Shown one piece after another: positions 18,503-26,740 of a DNA stretch of 64,000 bases. Position 1 is the stretch's first letter. Every line of letters begins with the position of its first letter. The translations under genes were made by a program, and so were the position numbers. Source of the DNA: Lewinellaceae bacterium (GTDB lineage Bacteria > Bacteroidota > Bacteroidia > Chitinophagales > Saprospiraceae); assembly GCA_024644235.1 (NCBI GenBank), contig JAHELJ010000022.1:1-64000 (forward strand), given 5' to 3'. The notes beneath the pieces were generated by a model. That model saw nothing but the letters and a program-made list of their open reading frames with translations, was not told the DNA's origin and did not search any database.

Positions 18503-20006
18503 TTCCCTCCTGTTCCTCCCGCAGCATCGAATAGACAAGCTCCTTGAGGTCGGAGATATCCTGTGACTGGGTTTCGATGATCTGTTGCTGTTCTTTGATG
18601 GTTTCGACAAGCAAGGCAGTCATTTTGCCATAATCAAGCGATTTAAATCCTTCTGCATTGGTATGGACGATCTCTGGTACGACCGTTTCTACTTCCTGAG
18701 CGATGAAACCGAGGTCTGGTTTACCTGAGTTCTTCCAGGTAAATGTCCGTCCTTCCAATTGGAGTAAACGTTCCATGGGGTTATTGATCGTCCGGATGTT
18801 TGTCTTATATCTACGGTCGGAGAAAGTATTCCAGGCATTGGCTTCCGCAGTACTACCATCTCCGCTGGCGCCCACTTGGAATTCGACCGCCGGATTATTT
18901 ATTCCGATACCGACATTACCCGAGCGACAGACGATGTTGTTATCATAGGCCACACCATCCTCCACGGTTCCTATCTTGAAAAAATCCTGATCAGGGGTCC
19001 ACAGAAGAAAGGCACGGTCATCTCTCTGCTGCCCGATATTGATTCCACTGAAACCAGTAGGATCACCGATTGTAATCCGGGTGCCGGCCAACTCGCCAAT
19101 ATCGTCTGCTCCCACAGCAAGTAATTCGCCAGGGCTATTTTCTCCAATCCCCACCCGGCCATTTTTCTGCACCACCAGAGCATTGGAGCGATTTATAGGT
19201 GTGGTACCATTGCCAATAATGAATAGTCGAGTGGTATCGGTGATGGAAGTCTGGACGACATCTACGGTATCGTTATGTATTCCTATGACGGTCGAAGCGA
19301 AACCATTAGCTAGTGTACCACGACCTATTGTGGTCGAATAAGTCCCATTTGCCTGCGTACTTGATCCCAGTGCAGTCGAAACAACGCCATTTGCCTGGGT
19401 AGTTGATCCCATTGAGGTAGATCTGAGGCCATGCGCTTGAGTACCAAATCCCATTGCAGTAGAACTACTGCCATTCGCCTGTGTTTGTGATCCCATTGCG
19501 GTAGAACTAGTGCCGTTCGCCTGTGTATCATCTCCCATTGCGGTAGATTCCGATCCCTTGGCTTTCACATCCAGACCAAAAGCCGTTGAGTAAGTTCCAA
19601 TAGAATCTGGTGACCAATTGCGGCCTCCAATCGCACCCCCTCTCCATGCACCTTTACTCTTGTCAAAGAATGTAAAGACACCAAAAACCGACTCTCCATT
19701 TGCTGGTAGTGTAGCCCGGCCAAAGATGAAATCATCTACGTCGTACGATCCATCGGGCCGCACCAGATTGCCTGATCTTTCAAATACGCCTTTAAGCTCT
19801 GCCCAAGTGGACCCATCATGAAACCAAAAGCTATTGGTATTGATATCATAAACCAGCTGTCCGGCCACCGGCGACGAGACCGTGGTGTGATCCAGTCGGG
19901 GCACCACCACACCGTCCGGTTTAATTTCAACTTCCTGAATTTGAGCAAAAAGCAGGTTACAGATCATTAAGCAAATAAGTAGAATAAAAATAGATCGAGT
20001 GTTCAT
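18459..20006 (-). CDS. Tail-fibre-like surface protein: YadA-type head repeats plus S74 chaperone domain
   Basis: 515 residues with a signal (LICLMICNLLFAQ). Residues ~23-75 have the VYDINTNSFWFHDGSTW module common in Bacteroidota adhesin-like proteins. Residues ~140-250 are eight 14-residue repeats of the type STAMGxxTQANGx, resembling YadA left-handed beta-roll head repeats. Residues ~397-500 form a Peptidase S74/intramolecular chaperone domain (SDRRYKTNIRTINNP, PDLGFIAQEVETVVPEIV, then the coiled coil EQQQIIETQSQDISDLKEL). The known role of S74 is to trimerise the fibre and then be released by self-cleavage. The last ~12 residues come from a heptamer DNA repeat and are probably a late addition. 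A second S74 gene faces away at 20366. Confidence 0.87.
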   Translation of the reverse strand: MNTRSIFILLICLMICNLLFAQIQEVEIKPDGVVVPRLDHTTVSSPVAGQLVYDINTNSFWFHDGSTWAELKGVFERSGNLVRPDGSYDVDDFIFGRATLPANGESVFGVFTFFDKSKGAWRGGAIGGRNWSPDSIGTYSTAFGLDVKAKGSESTAMGDDTQANGTSSTAMGSQTQANGSSSTAMGFGTQAHGLRSTSMGSTTQANGVVSTALGSSTQANGTYSTTIGRGTLANGFASTVIGIHNDTVDVVQTSITDTTRLFIIGNGTTPINRSNALVVQKNGRVGIGENSPGELLAVGADDIGELAGTRITIGDPTGFSGINIGQQRDDRAFLLWTPDQDFFKIGTVEDGVAYDNNIVCRSGNVGIGINNPAVEFQVGASGDGSTAEANAWNTFSDRRYKTNIRTINNPMERLLQLEGRTFTWKNSGKPDLGFIAQEVETVVPEIVHTNAEGFKSLDYGKMTALLVETIKEQQQIIETQSQDISDLKELVYSMLREEQEGSLEVKGERLRVKGR

Positions 20007-20135
20007 GGTCTGATCTTTTTGGAATTATAAGCTGACGTTTCTGAAAGTTAGAAAACTTATACTGCAAAATCTAAGCCCTGAAACCCAATAACCTGGAGTG
20101 TTCCGTTGAAAACTATTTCAGGACAAGACTCTACC

Positions 20136-20203
20136 TACCGGTTACCGGTCACCGGTCACCGGCAACCGACCTCTTCCTTTTATCGTTGATCGTTGATCGT
20201 TTG
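20136..20203. repeat. 7-bp tandem repeat tract between divergent S74 genes
   Basis: Heptamers TACCGGT, TACCGGT, CACCGGT, CACCGGC, AACCGAC are followed by a second short run TCGTTGA, TCGTTGA, TCGTTTG. The gap 20007-20365 otherwise holds no gene; promoters of the two divergent genes should lie in it but I see no clear motif. Confidence 0.75.
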
Positions 20204-20365
20204 CCTGGGCTTCAACCTTATTCTGGACTAGACTTTACCTTGATAAGAGCTTAACTTGTTCGAAAAAGGCCATGAAAAACAACATGGTTCCTTTTTCGTC
20301 TTACCAACCAAGGCTGGAAAAAGCACTATATCTCCAATTTATCTAAATACTCATGTCTACCCATT

Positions 20366-21286
20366 ATGATTGCGACGTCTTTGATTGTTCATGCCCAAAG
20401 GCAACTGGATGTGCAAGGGACTCAGAATTCTACTGATACGGTTGTCACTATTAGAGTCAATTTTACCAGTAATGATCCTGATCCGGACGTGATTGGCCTC
20501 GCTGTTTGTTCTGATCATGGATCAGGTCAAGGTGATGGTATCGCTTCCTTTGGCGGACGAACGGGAGTATTCAGAAAGACATCTAGAGGTGTGGGCGTCC
20601 GGGGCCACAGCTCCACTGGTCCGGGCATGTTTGCATCCAGCACCTCCGGGTTTGGGATTGATGCGTCGAGCAGCACTAATTACGCCATCCAAGGTTGGAG
20701 CTTCAATAGTACAGGAGCTCGAATTAGGGGAGGAGGAGGTATTGCCATCGAATTAGGTGGAGCTGATTCAGCCTGGGGATCAGGCAATGATGACAGTGTG
20801 ATCAGGACGGATCCTTCGCACTCTTCGGGTGACATGATTTTGGTAACGAATGATGCCTTAAGCGTTCATCTTGACGATGACAATAATTCAACAAGTTCTT
20901 TGCAAATCTTTAATGGCGTAAATACCCAGATTTTTACATTGACTGAGGCTGGCAATTTGACTCTGACCGGAAGTTGTTCCTGTTCGTCTGACGCCAAGAG
21001 GAAGGAGAATTTTAATGCGATTGATAACCAAGATATTCTGGATAAAATAGCTGCCTTGCCTATCTCTGAATGGCAGTTTATAGGGGAGCATGTGCGACAC
21101 ATAGGACCCATGGCTCAAGATTTCTACGCAGCTTTTCATCTCGGTGATAGTGATACTGCTATTGCAACGGTTGATGCCGATGGGGTTGCTCTGGCGGCAA
21201 TACAGGCACTCAAGAAAGAAAATGATACTTTACGCACATTAGTGGAAGATCTGGCTAAACGTTTGGAAAAACTGGATGGGAGGTAG
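20366..21286 (+). CDS. Tail-fibre domain (S74-like) secreted protein
   Basis: 306 residues as drawn from ATG 20366. The N-terminus MIATSLIVHAQ is a very short signal; the reading frame is open further upstream (KYSCLPIM...) without an ATG, so a non-ATG start or 5' truncation is possible. The middle is Gly/Ser-rich beta-repeat sequence (TGPGMFASSTSGFGIDASS, YAIQGWSFNSTGAR). The C-terminal ~100 residues are S74-like: CSCSSDAKRKENFNAIDNQD, LPISEWQFIGE, HIGPMAQDFYAAF, ending with a coiled coil (LKKENDTLRTLVEDLAKRLE). It is divergent from the other S74 gene and could form a fibre with it or replace it. Confidence 0.8.
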   Translation: MIATSLIVHAQRQLDVQGTQNSTDTVVTIRVNFTSNDPDPDVIGLAVCSDHGSGQGDGIASFGGRTGVFRKTSRGVGVRGHSSTGPGMFASSTSGFGIDASSSTNYAIQGWSFNSTGARIRGGGGIAIELGGADSAWGSGNDDSVIRTDPSHSSGDMILVTNDALSVHLDDDNNSTSSLQIFNGVNTQIFTLTEAGNLTLTGSCSCSSDAKRKENFNAIDNQDILDKIAALPISEWQFIGEHVRHIGPMAQDFYAAFHLGDSDTAIATVDADGVALAAIQALKKENDTLRTLVEDLAKRLEKLDGR

Positions 21287-21357
21287 TTTTTCCTTAGTAC
21301 TGACATTGTAAACCGGTTTAGAAGGTAAATCATCTCGTTTGGGATCCCGAGAACTAC

Positions 21358-21969
21358 TCAAGAATTTTTATCAAACTCATCGATGTCCCCCAGGAATTCA
21401 TATGCCTCTTCCATGTCCTTGTCAGGAAAGAGTTTCAAAATGAAAACTACTAGTACACCCACTACGGCCGCTGCTACAAACTGAATCAATAAGAAAACCG
21501 GACTACCGAAGAGATCGATACCAATAAATGAATGAGCGCAGACAATGACAAAGCATACCCAGAACACGGGAACCATCCAGAGGAGTAGCTTTCGCTCCCT
21601 GCGTTCATGCCTGAGGAAGGATCCTATCTTCTGTTGCAAAACAGCCACCGGAGTATTGAAATCAATGGTGTAAATGGAATGGAGATGCCTCACACTCCAG
21701 AATACATCATAGGCAAATAAGACTGCTAAAATCAAGCCAACGGAGGCAAACTTTAAGCTATATATATTGTCAATAACGTATCTAATGGTAAATACCAGAA
21801 AAACCGTATTGATGATATGTTCCAACCAAGAGGCAAGGGTAAACTCCGAGAGTAAACCTCTCACTTTGTGGACAGTCACTTCCTTAAGTAGATCCTGATG
21901 CGACTGAATCGAGGATTGCGTAACACGATCCGACTGAATCCAGATTTGTTTGATTTCCTGTAAATCCAT
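21358..21969 (-). CDS. Membrane protein, probable partner (anti-sigma-like) of the ECF sigma factor
   Basis: 203 residues: a cytosolic N-terminus of about 45 residues (MDLQEIKQIWIQSDRVTQSS), then about four hydrophobic segments (around residues 50-70, 75-95, 130-150 and 160-180) and an acidic C-tail (MEEAYEFLGDIDEFDKNS). It starts three bases after the stop of the sigma factor gene, so they form one operon. Position and the short cytosolic head suggest it holds the sigma factor at the membrane, but it lacks a recognisable zinc anti-sigma motif. Confidence 0.75.
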   Translation of the reverse strand: MDLQEIKQIWIQSDRVTQSSIQSHQDLLKEVTVHKVRGLLSEFTLASWLEHIINTVFLVFTIRYVIDNIYSLKFASVGLILAVLFAYDVFWSVRHLHSIYTIDFNTPVAVLQQKIGSFLRHERRERKLLLWMVPVFWVCFVIVCAHSFIGIDLFGSPVFLLIQFVAAAVVGVLVVFILKLFPDKDMEEAYEFLGDIDEFDKNS

Positions 21970-21972
21970 TTC

Positions 21973-22467
21973 TTATTTTTTTTGATTGAATCTTTCTTGG
22001 AGGTGTGTTTTTAAGCGCCCGATCTTGGTACCCACATTTGACTTCGAAATACCCAGTATTTCACTGATTTCGGTGTGGCTTTTATCTTCCAGGTAAAGCA
22101 GTAAAAGCGCTCGATCGAGAGGACGCATTTCGTGGATAAAAGCATACAACTGGTCAATCAGTTCCTGGCTCTCCAGCTTGTCCCGGGCAGTGGTATAGAG
22201 TCTTCTTTCCACCTCTTTTTCATCCCTTTTCTTCTGCTTGCGAAGCCTGCTGATGGAGACATTCAGGGCAATACGGTAAATCCACGTCGAATACTTATAG
22301 CTTAGGTCATAGCTGTCAAACGAACGCCACAATTGGATGATGATATCCTGATATAAGTCCTCTCCGTCCTCCTTGGTATAGGCATAGGCCCGACACACTT
22401 TCCGAATCAAAAACTCGTGATCACCTAGTACGCTTATGAATTTGTCAGCTTTAGATGAATCGACCAT
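21973..22467 (-). CDS. ECF-type RNA polymerase sigma factor
   Basis: About 164 residues from ATG 22467; an upstream start would add 36 residues without sigma features. Region 2 includes DGEDLYQDIIIQLWRSFDSY and YSTWIYRIALNVSISRLRK, and region 4 has RPLDRALLLLYLEDKSHTEI followed by GISKSNVGTKIGRLK, a helix-turn-helix that reads the -35 element. It directs polymerase to a small regulon, here likely controlled by the membrane protein encoded next to it. The regulon is not identifiable within this window. Confidence 0.92.
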   Translation of the reverse strand: MVDSSKADKFISVLGDHEFLIRKVCRAYAYTKEDGEDLYQDIIIQLWRSFDSYDLSYKYSTWIYRIALNVSISRLRKQKKRDEKEVERRLYTTARDKLESQELIDQLYAFIHEMRPLDRALLLLYLEDKSHTEISEILGISKSNVGTKIGRLKTHLQERFNQKK

Positions 22468-22701
22468 GTGGAATACTACTTTTACATGATTATTCGCTAC
22501 AAAGTCAAAAAAATCACAAGAGCAAGTGAGAAAATGAATGATTTCTGTCTGTCTAGACAGTGCGTGAATAGGCATTTGGGAGATTATAATTTATCATAAG
22601 ATGCTTCGAATGGTAAAAAAAAGAGTTCGGGAAGAAAATCATGGAGAAGCCTAAGGCAAGTCATTGACGGAATCTGATTTCAGATCTAACCTTAGTCAAA
22701 A

Positions 22702-23157
22702 ATGAAAGTAGTTTCGATCATTTTCGGGTTCGTAATCGGCAGTATGGTACTGTCATCGTGCTCGATCACAGGTTATGCAGTTGGTGGGTTAGTTCATAAA
22801 GGTGTCAAACCTGTCACGGTTCTTTTGAATAACACGGATTCCGTTGATCTAAGAAAAGCTGACAAGATCAAAGTTCATTTTAAACCGGATAAAGCCAAGG
22901 AAAGAAATGAGTTAGTCCTGAAGGGGTACTTCTACGGTCTTGAAAAAACAGAGTGGCAAACTGTGATGCACTTTAAAAGGCAGGGAGCGATTCAGGAAAT
23001 TGATATTGATCATATTGCCACGATTCAGCACGTCAATTCTAAAGGAGAAAGGATTGGTATGCTGGTTGGTGGGTTAGTGGATCTCACCGTGGGGTGGATC
23101 TATGTTCTCCACAATACTCCCATAAATTGGGAAATCCCTAACCGCTCAGGGGGCTAG
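22702..23157 (+). CDS. Hypothetical lipoprotein, 151 residues
   Basis: The signal MKVVSIIFGFVIGSMVLSSC ends in a lipobox with the acceptor Cys at residue 20. The mature part has a pattern seen in many small Bacteroidota lipoproteins (KIKVHFKPDKAKERNELVLKG, then HIATIQHVNSKGERIGMLVGG), where a beta domain precedes a hydrophobic Gly-rich segment. I do not recognise a named family. It is divergent from the sigma factor operon, 234 bases away, and could belong to its regulon. Confidence 0.65.
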   Translation: MKVVSIIFGFVIGSMVLSSCSITGYAVGGLVHKGVKPVTVLLNNTDSVDLRKADKIKVHFKPDKAKERNELVLKGYFYGLEKTEWQTVMHFKRQGAIQEIDIDHIATIQHVNSKGERIGMLVGGLVDLTVGWIYVLHNTPINWEIPNRSGG

Positions 23158-23281
23158 GAAAAGTGTTTTTACTCGACATCTGCTGGTGTGCTTCGACTTG
23201 GATGCACGAGTGAATCACTTGTTAATGGCTACTTTCCTACCCACAAAAATATATTGACCCTGATTACTTAATTTTCTTGTT

Positions 23282-23323
23282 TACCCTCAACCGGCCCTTT
23301 ACCCTTACCTTTTTTACCCAGTC
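23282..23323. repeat. 7-bp tandem repeat tract, third copy
   Basis: Heptamers TACCCTC, AACCGGC, CCTTTAC, CCTTACC, TTTTTTA and CCCAGTC lie between the convergent lipoprotein and methyltransferase genes. An 18-base block is identical to part of the tract at 18454-18502. Confidence 0.65.
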
Positions 23324-23403
23324 CTTTTGTTTTTCTGAGAAGATTGAACTCTCGCACCTGCAGACCTAACCAAGTACCTGACGAGACTAAGTTCCCTTCT
23401 CCC

Positions 23404-24309
23404 CTAGATTTTCTCAAACACCAAACGGTAGTGGTCCATGATTTCCCTTTCGAAGCAGACCCGGTTGGGGCTTACCCTGAACACGGCGACCTGATGTCTA
23501 AATTCTTTGTCTGTGAGAAGTCTGGGAAGAAGAGATAGGTACAACCAATACTTCTTTAGGTTAAACGCTCTGAATTTTTTTCTCCATTGTCCAATAGTTT
23601 CAATATAATCCAGCCGGCCACTACTCTTAGAGATTAACTTAAAAAGAGGTTCGGCATTTCTAATGACCATTTCAGGTCCGTAGGGTAGCCACGAACCCGG
23701 AAATTCTTTAATCATTAAAGCCAGGACATGTGAGGCAGATCCTTTTTCAGCATTGATGTCTATGTCCTCGTAGTCGAGCATGTTCTTACTAAAAACCATC
23801 GTCTGCATATAAAACCTGCCTCCGGTTGGCAATAGATCGTAGACTGTCTTGAAAAAGTCACTGTACACCTTCTCCTGTTTACCTTCTTTCCATTCTTCGA
23901 CGGAGCAGAAATGCTCGAGCCCCCCAATACAGGTGACGGCATCAAACTTTCCGAAGTCTTCCGGCTTCACATAGCGGCAATCTTGAACGATCACATTGTA
24001 CCCGTTCTTCTGACATGCCGCTGCCTGTCCTTCCGACAGGGTGAGCCCGATGGCCTCCGCTTTTCTTTCCTCAGTGATGTACTTGATGAAAGGAGCCCAA
24101 CCACAGGCCATATCAAGCACTTTACTACCTTCCTTAATGTAAAGACTGTCTGCGATAAATTTGTGTTTTGCTCTTTGAGCTTCTTCCAGACTCATCGAAA
24201 AATCACCATCATACTTTGCCCCACTGTAATCTCCCGTTTCCCCGATGCTCAACCGGAAGATTTCGTCTATCGTGGTGTAGGTGAAATCCATATCTTTCTT
24301 TTCTGCCAT
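23404..24309 (-). CDS. SAM-dependent methyltransferase, cyclopropane-fatty-acid-synthase type
   Basis: 301 residues. Residues ~25-45 (GDYSGAKYDGDFSMSLEEAQ) and the SAM-binding motif I KVLDMACGWAPFIKYI, followed by GLTLSEGQAAAC and CIGGLEHF, fit the CFA synthase/mycolic acid cyclopropane group. The C-terminal part (YWLYLSLLPRLL and FRVSPNRVCFEREIMDHYRL) is also family-like. The family adds a methylene or methyl group to acyl chains or related small molecules. The exact substrate cannot be read. It stands alone, convergent with the heptamer repeat tract. Confidence 0.85.
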   Translation of the reverse strand: MAEKKDMDFTYTTIDEIFRLSIGETGDYSGAKYDGDFSMSLEEAQRAKHKFIADSLYIKEGSKVLDMACGWAPFIKYITEERKAEAIGLTLSEGQAAACQKNGYNVIVQDCRYVKPEDFGKFDAVTCIGGLEHFCSVEEWKEGKQEKVYSDFFKTVYDLLPTGGRFYMQTMVFSKNMLDYEDIDINAEKGSASHVLALMIKEFPGSWLPYGPEMVIRNAEPLFKLISKSSGRLDYIETIGQWRKKFRAFNLKKYWLYLSLLPRLLTDKEFRHQVAVFRVSPNRVCFEREIMDHYRLVFEKI

Positions 24310-24471
24310 TTTTCTTTTTGTTTAGGTTTAGTAAAAATGCCATGCCTTATTACTTGCAAGCTAACTTTTATAAGGCGAGATGAGTCCTCTTTACGATCTG
24401 AGGAATACCTGACAGGTGCCAGCAAGATCTAAATTGTTATCGTCACTTCTTTGCTTGACTGCGCATACTAT

Positions 24472-24597
24472 TTAAAATTGAATACGACCTCCTAATGTAA
24501 CCTTCAGAGCCTGATCTGCAAAAATCCTGTCTGTCAAGTGCTCGACAAAGCCTTGATCCACATCGTATATTAGGAATACACTTGGACAAATAACAAG
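24472..24597 (-). pseudogene. Possible C-terminal remnant of an outer-membrane beta-barrel protein
   Basis: A minus-strand frame of about 41 codons, bounded upstream by a stop, ends with FADQALKVTLGGRIQF and a TAA. A final aromatic-ending amphipathic strand of this type is the usual terminus of Bacteroidota outer-membrane barrels. There is no start codon or upstream barrel. The rest of 24310-24651 holds nothing recognisable. Confidence 0.3.
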
Positions 24598-24651
24598 GTA
24601 CTAATACATTCGCTATCCTCGCGTGATGAGGGAGATTCGTGGATGAGGTAA

Positions 24652-25803
24652 TTATTGACGAAAGCTTCTCATCTTTGCCACCAGACGGCTCCCGGGAAGT
24701 CGTTTACCTGAAAATAATGCGGCAAAGACAGTTACCACCAGCCAGGAGTGCAGCCTGGACTTTCGTATCCGTGTTGTTTTCTTTTTTCCAGCGAATCTTG
24801 ATATTATTGACTTGATCGAATCTATGAGCTGGTAATCACTAATAATCGGGTGCGTTTGCAGTCGCTTTCGATAGGTTTCGGGTATACCTTCAACGATTGC
24901 TGTAGCGCAGAGTTTTCCTGAGAGGATCGCCGGCAGGATACCTTCGCCGGTTAACGGTTGTGCCAGGCCGAGAGCATCACCAACCAGGAATACATTGTTT
25001 GACTGGCAGGACTGGAGATGATTCGTTGCGAAACCAACGTATCCGTGGCCTTTCATTTTATCCAGCATCGGACGGGATGTCAATGGTATGGTACCCTTTG
25101 CCCCTTCGCTTTCGAAGAAGGCCCTGGCCTTATTCCAGGCTGGCATCACTTCCCGCGCCACCGCAGTGCCGGTTCCGATATTCAACCACTGTGACTTCGG
25201 CACATTCCAGGAATATCCCCTCATATCATCATGTAGCAATATCTCGGGTTCTCCATCCTCCCCGATGCGACAAGCCGCTATTTCATCAAGATTTCCTTCA
25301 AATTCTTTCTCCTGAGTTCCACACGGTGGTTTCGCCCTTTTTGGAAATAATGCCCTTGCCACTGGACAGTGACTACCTCCCGCGCCTATCAGGTACTTCG
25401 CCCTATATTGTTTATTGATTACCCAGTAACCTTCCCCGTCCTTCTCGATCTCACTGACATTAAATCCCTGAATCGTATCTACCTTGGATCGCCGTAGCAG
25501 GAAATCATCGAACTCGTACCGGCGGATAAAATATCCTCTCGATGCCAGCGTATATTTTTTCCCTCGAAAGTGGCAGTGCACCCTGTTCCACTCCCATAGG
25601 CCCAGAGGATATGCTTTGGGTGAAAGCTCGAGAATGTCCCAGACTTGCGGTGTCACCCAGCCGGCGCAAAGTTTGACACGGGGGAATGTGACTCTATCCA
25701 ACAACAGAGCATGCACTCCATTCTTGACTAAAACAGAAGCACAGGAACTTCCGGCAGGACCACCTCCCACTATGATGGCATCGTATGTTGGTACCACTTC
25801 CAT
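24652..25803 (-). CDS. FAD-dependent oxidoreductase, geranylgeranyl-reductase family
   Basis: About 383 residues from ATG 25803, which has AAGGA at a suitable distance; an ATG at 25809 and a GTG at 25818 are alternatives. The N-terminal FAD-binding fold is YDAIIVGGGPAGSSCASVLV, followed by the family feature PRVKLCAGWVTPQVW. A second FAD motif, VFLVGDALGLAQPLTGEGI, lies at about residue 270. The family reduces isoprenoid double bonds or acts as a halogenase-like flavoprotein; in Bacteroidota such genes are often isolated. No partner gene is visible. The C-terminus is basic (KKKTTRIRKSRLHSW) with a possible membrane-associating helix. Confidence 0.88.
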   Translation of the reverse strand: MEVVPTYDAIIVGGGPAGSSCASVLVKNGVHALLLDRVTFPRVKLCAGWVTPQVWDILELSPKAYPLGLWEWNRVHCHFRGKKYTLASRGYFIRRYEFDDFLLRRSKVDTIQGFNVSEIEKDGEGYWVINKQYRAKYLIGAGGSHCPVARALFPKRAKPPCGTQEKEFEGNLDEIAACRIGEDGEPEILLHDDMRGYSWNVPKSQWLNIGTGTAVAREVMPAWNKARAFFESEGAKGTIPLTSRPMLDKMKGHGYVGFATNHLQSCQSNNVFLVGDALGLAQPLTGEGILPAILSGKLCATAIVEGIPETYRKRLQTHPIISDYQLIDSIKSIISRFAGKKKTTRIRKSRLHSWLVVTVFAALFSGKRLPGSRLVAKMRSFRQ

Positions 25804-25934
25804 TGCCATCCTTGTCACAATCTGAAGTAACTAAATAATTAATCTCGATAATGGTCCATATTTCAAAGGAAAGATAGCCTTTGTTCCATTAGGGGAACTT
25901 AATTTGCTTCGAGACGGACTTTCTTATATAGGCC

Positions 25935-26405
25935 TTAAGCAAATTGTCCTGAAAAATGCAGCACAATCGGTTTGGTCAGTCGATAGAAATCGTCATAGGC
26001 GAGTTGTATTAGTTCCGAATGAGAACCGGCACTAAAGGCTATTTCTTCATCCTCTGCAAGTTTTTCAGCCACATAGACCTGCATACCATAAAGATTACCG
26101 AATGGGGGCATTGCACCGATCTCGCATTCCGGAAACAGATCGCCAAACTCTTCCTCGGTAGCGAGTTCAACTTTGTCGGCAGCGATGAGTTGCTTTAGTT
26201 GGTCAAAGTCCACCTGATATGAAGCAGGTAGCACTGCCATAGCCATCTTACCATCCACCTTAATCATTACTGTCTTCGCTAAGTCATTGCCCGATATGTG
26301 CGCTGAAGCTGCCACTCGCTGGGCGGTAAAGGCAGGTGAATGCTTTATTGTCACATATTTGACCTGCTCGTCATCCAGAAACTTTCTTAGTTTTTCGATC
26401 GGCAT
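25935..26405 (-). CDS. YbaK/EbsC-type aminoacyl-tRNA deacylase
   Basis: 156 residues. The domain spans nearly the whole protein: VKYVTIKHSPAFTAQRVAAS, GNDLAKTVMIKVDGKMAMAV with the conserved Lys near residue 45, and GAMPPFGNLYGMQVYVAEKL. Members hydrolyse mischarged tRNA such as Cys-tRNA(Pro) or Ala-tRNA(Pro) in the cytosol. The length matches free-standing family members. It is downstream of, and co-directional with, nothing obviously related. Confidence 0.9.
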   Translation of the reverse strand: MPIEKLRKFLDDEQVKYVTIKHSPAFTAQRVAASAHISGNDLAKTVMIKVDGKMAMAVLPASYQVDFDQLKQLIAADKVELATEEEFGDLFPECEIGAMPPFGNLYGMQVYVAEKLAEDEEIAFSAGSHSELIQLAYDDFYRLTKPIVLHFSGQFA

Positions 26406-26629
26406 GATAAATGATTTGTTTTCTAATTTGATCTTCCACTCTTATTCAAGATATTCAACAGTATGATCAGTGTCGATGATCTGCATCATCATCCATGATA
26501 ACCAAGAGAATATGAGGAATCGAACTTGCGGGTAGTTCGCATTTTGCCTGGACATCAGAATGAGGGTGAGATATCTATAAATAAGCCCCTTAAAATGGCA
26601 TGTCGATATGCCCGGATAAAGTGATAAAG

Positions 26630-26670
26630 GAGGTGCAAAATCCTGTTATGGCAGAATCACAATGCACCTC
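26630..26670. repeat. Inverted repeat, 8-bp arms
   Basis: GAGGTGCA (26630-26637) and TGCACCTC (26663-26670) are perfect reverse complements with 25 bases between. They lie in the otherwise empty gap 26406-26740 upstream of the glycosidase lipoprotein gene. It could be a leader hairpin or chance. I see nothing else in the gap. Confidence 0.4.
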
Positions 26671-26740
26671 TCACGCGGTGATAAATCTTATCTTCCCATA
26701 GTCTTTAATACATGCTGTAACTTCAGCTTAAATAACAGGT

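Noticed and set aside
18459-21286. Prophage tail module
   Set aside because: Both proteins carry secretion signals and no capsid, terminase or baseplate genes are nearby.
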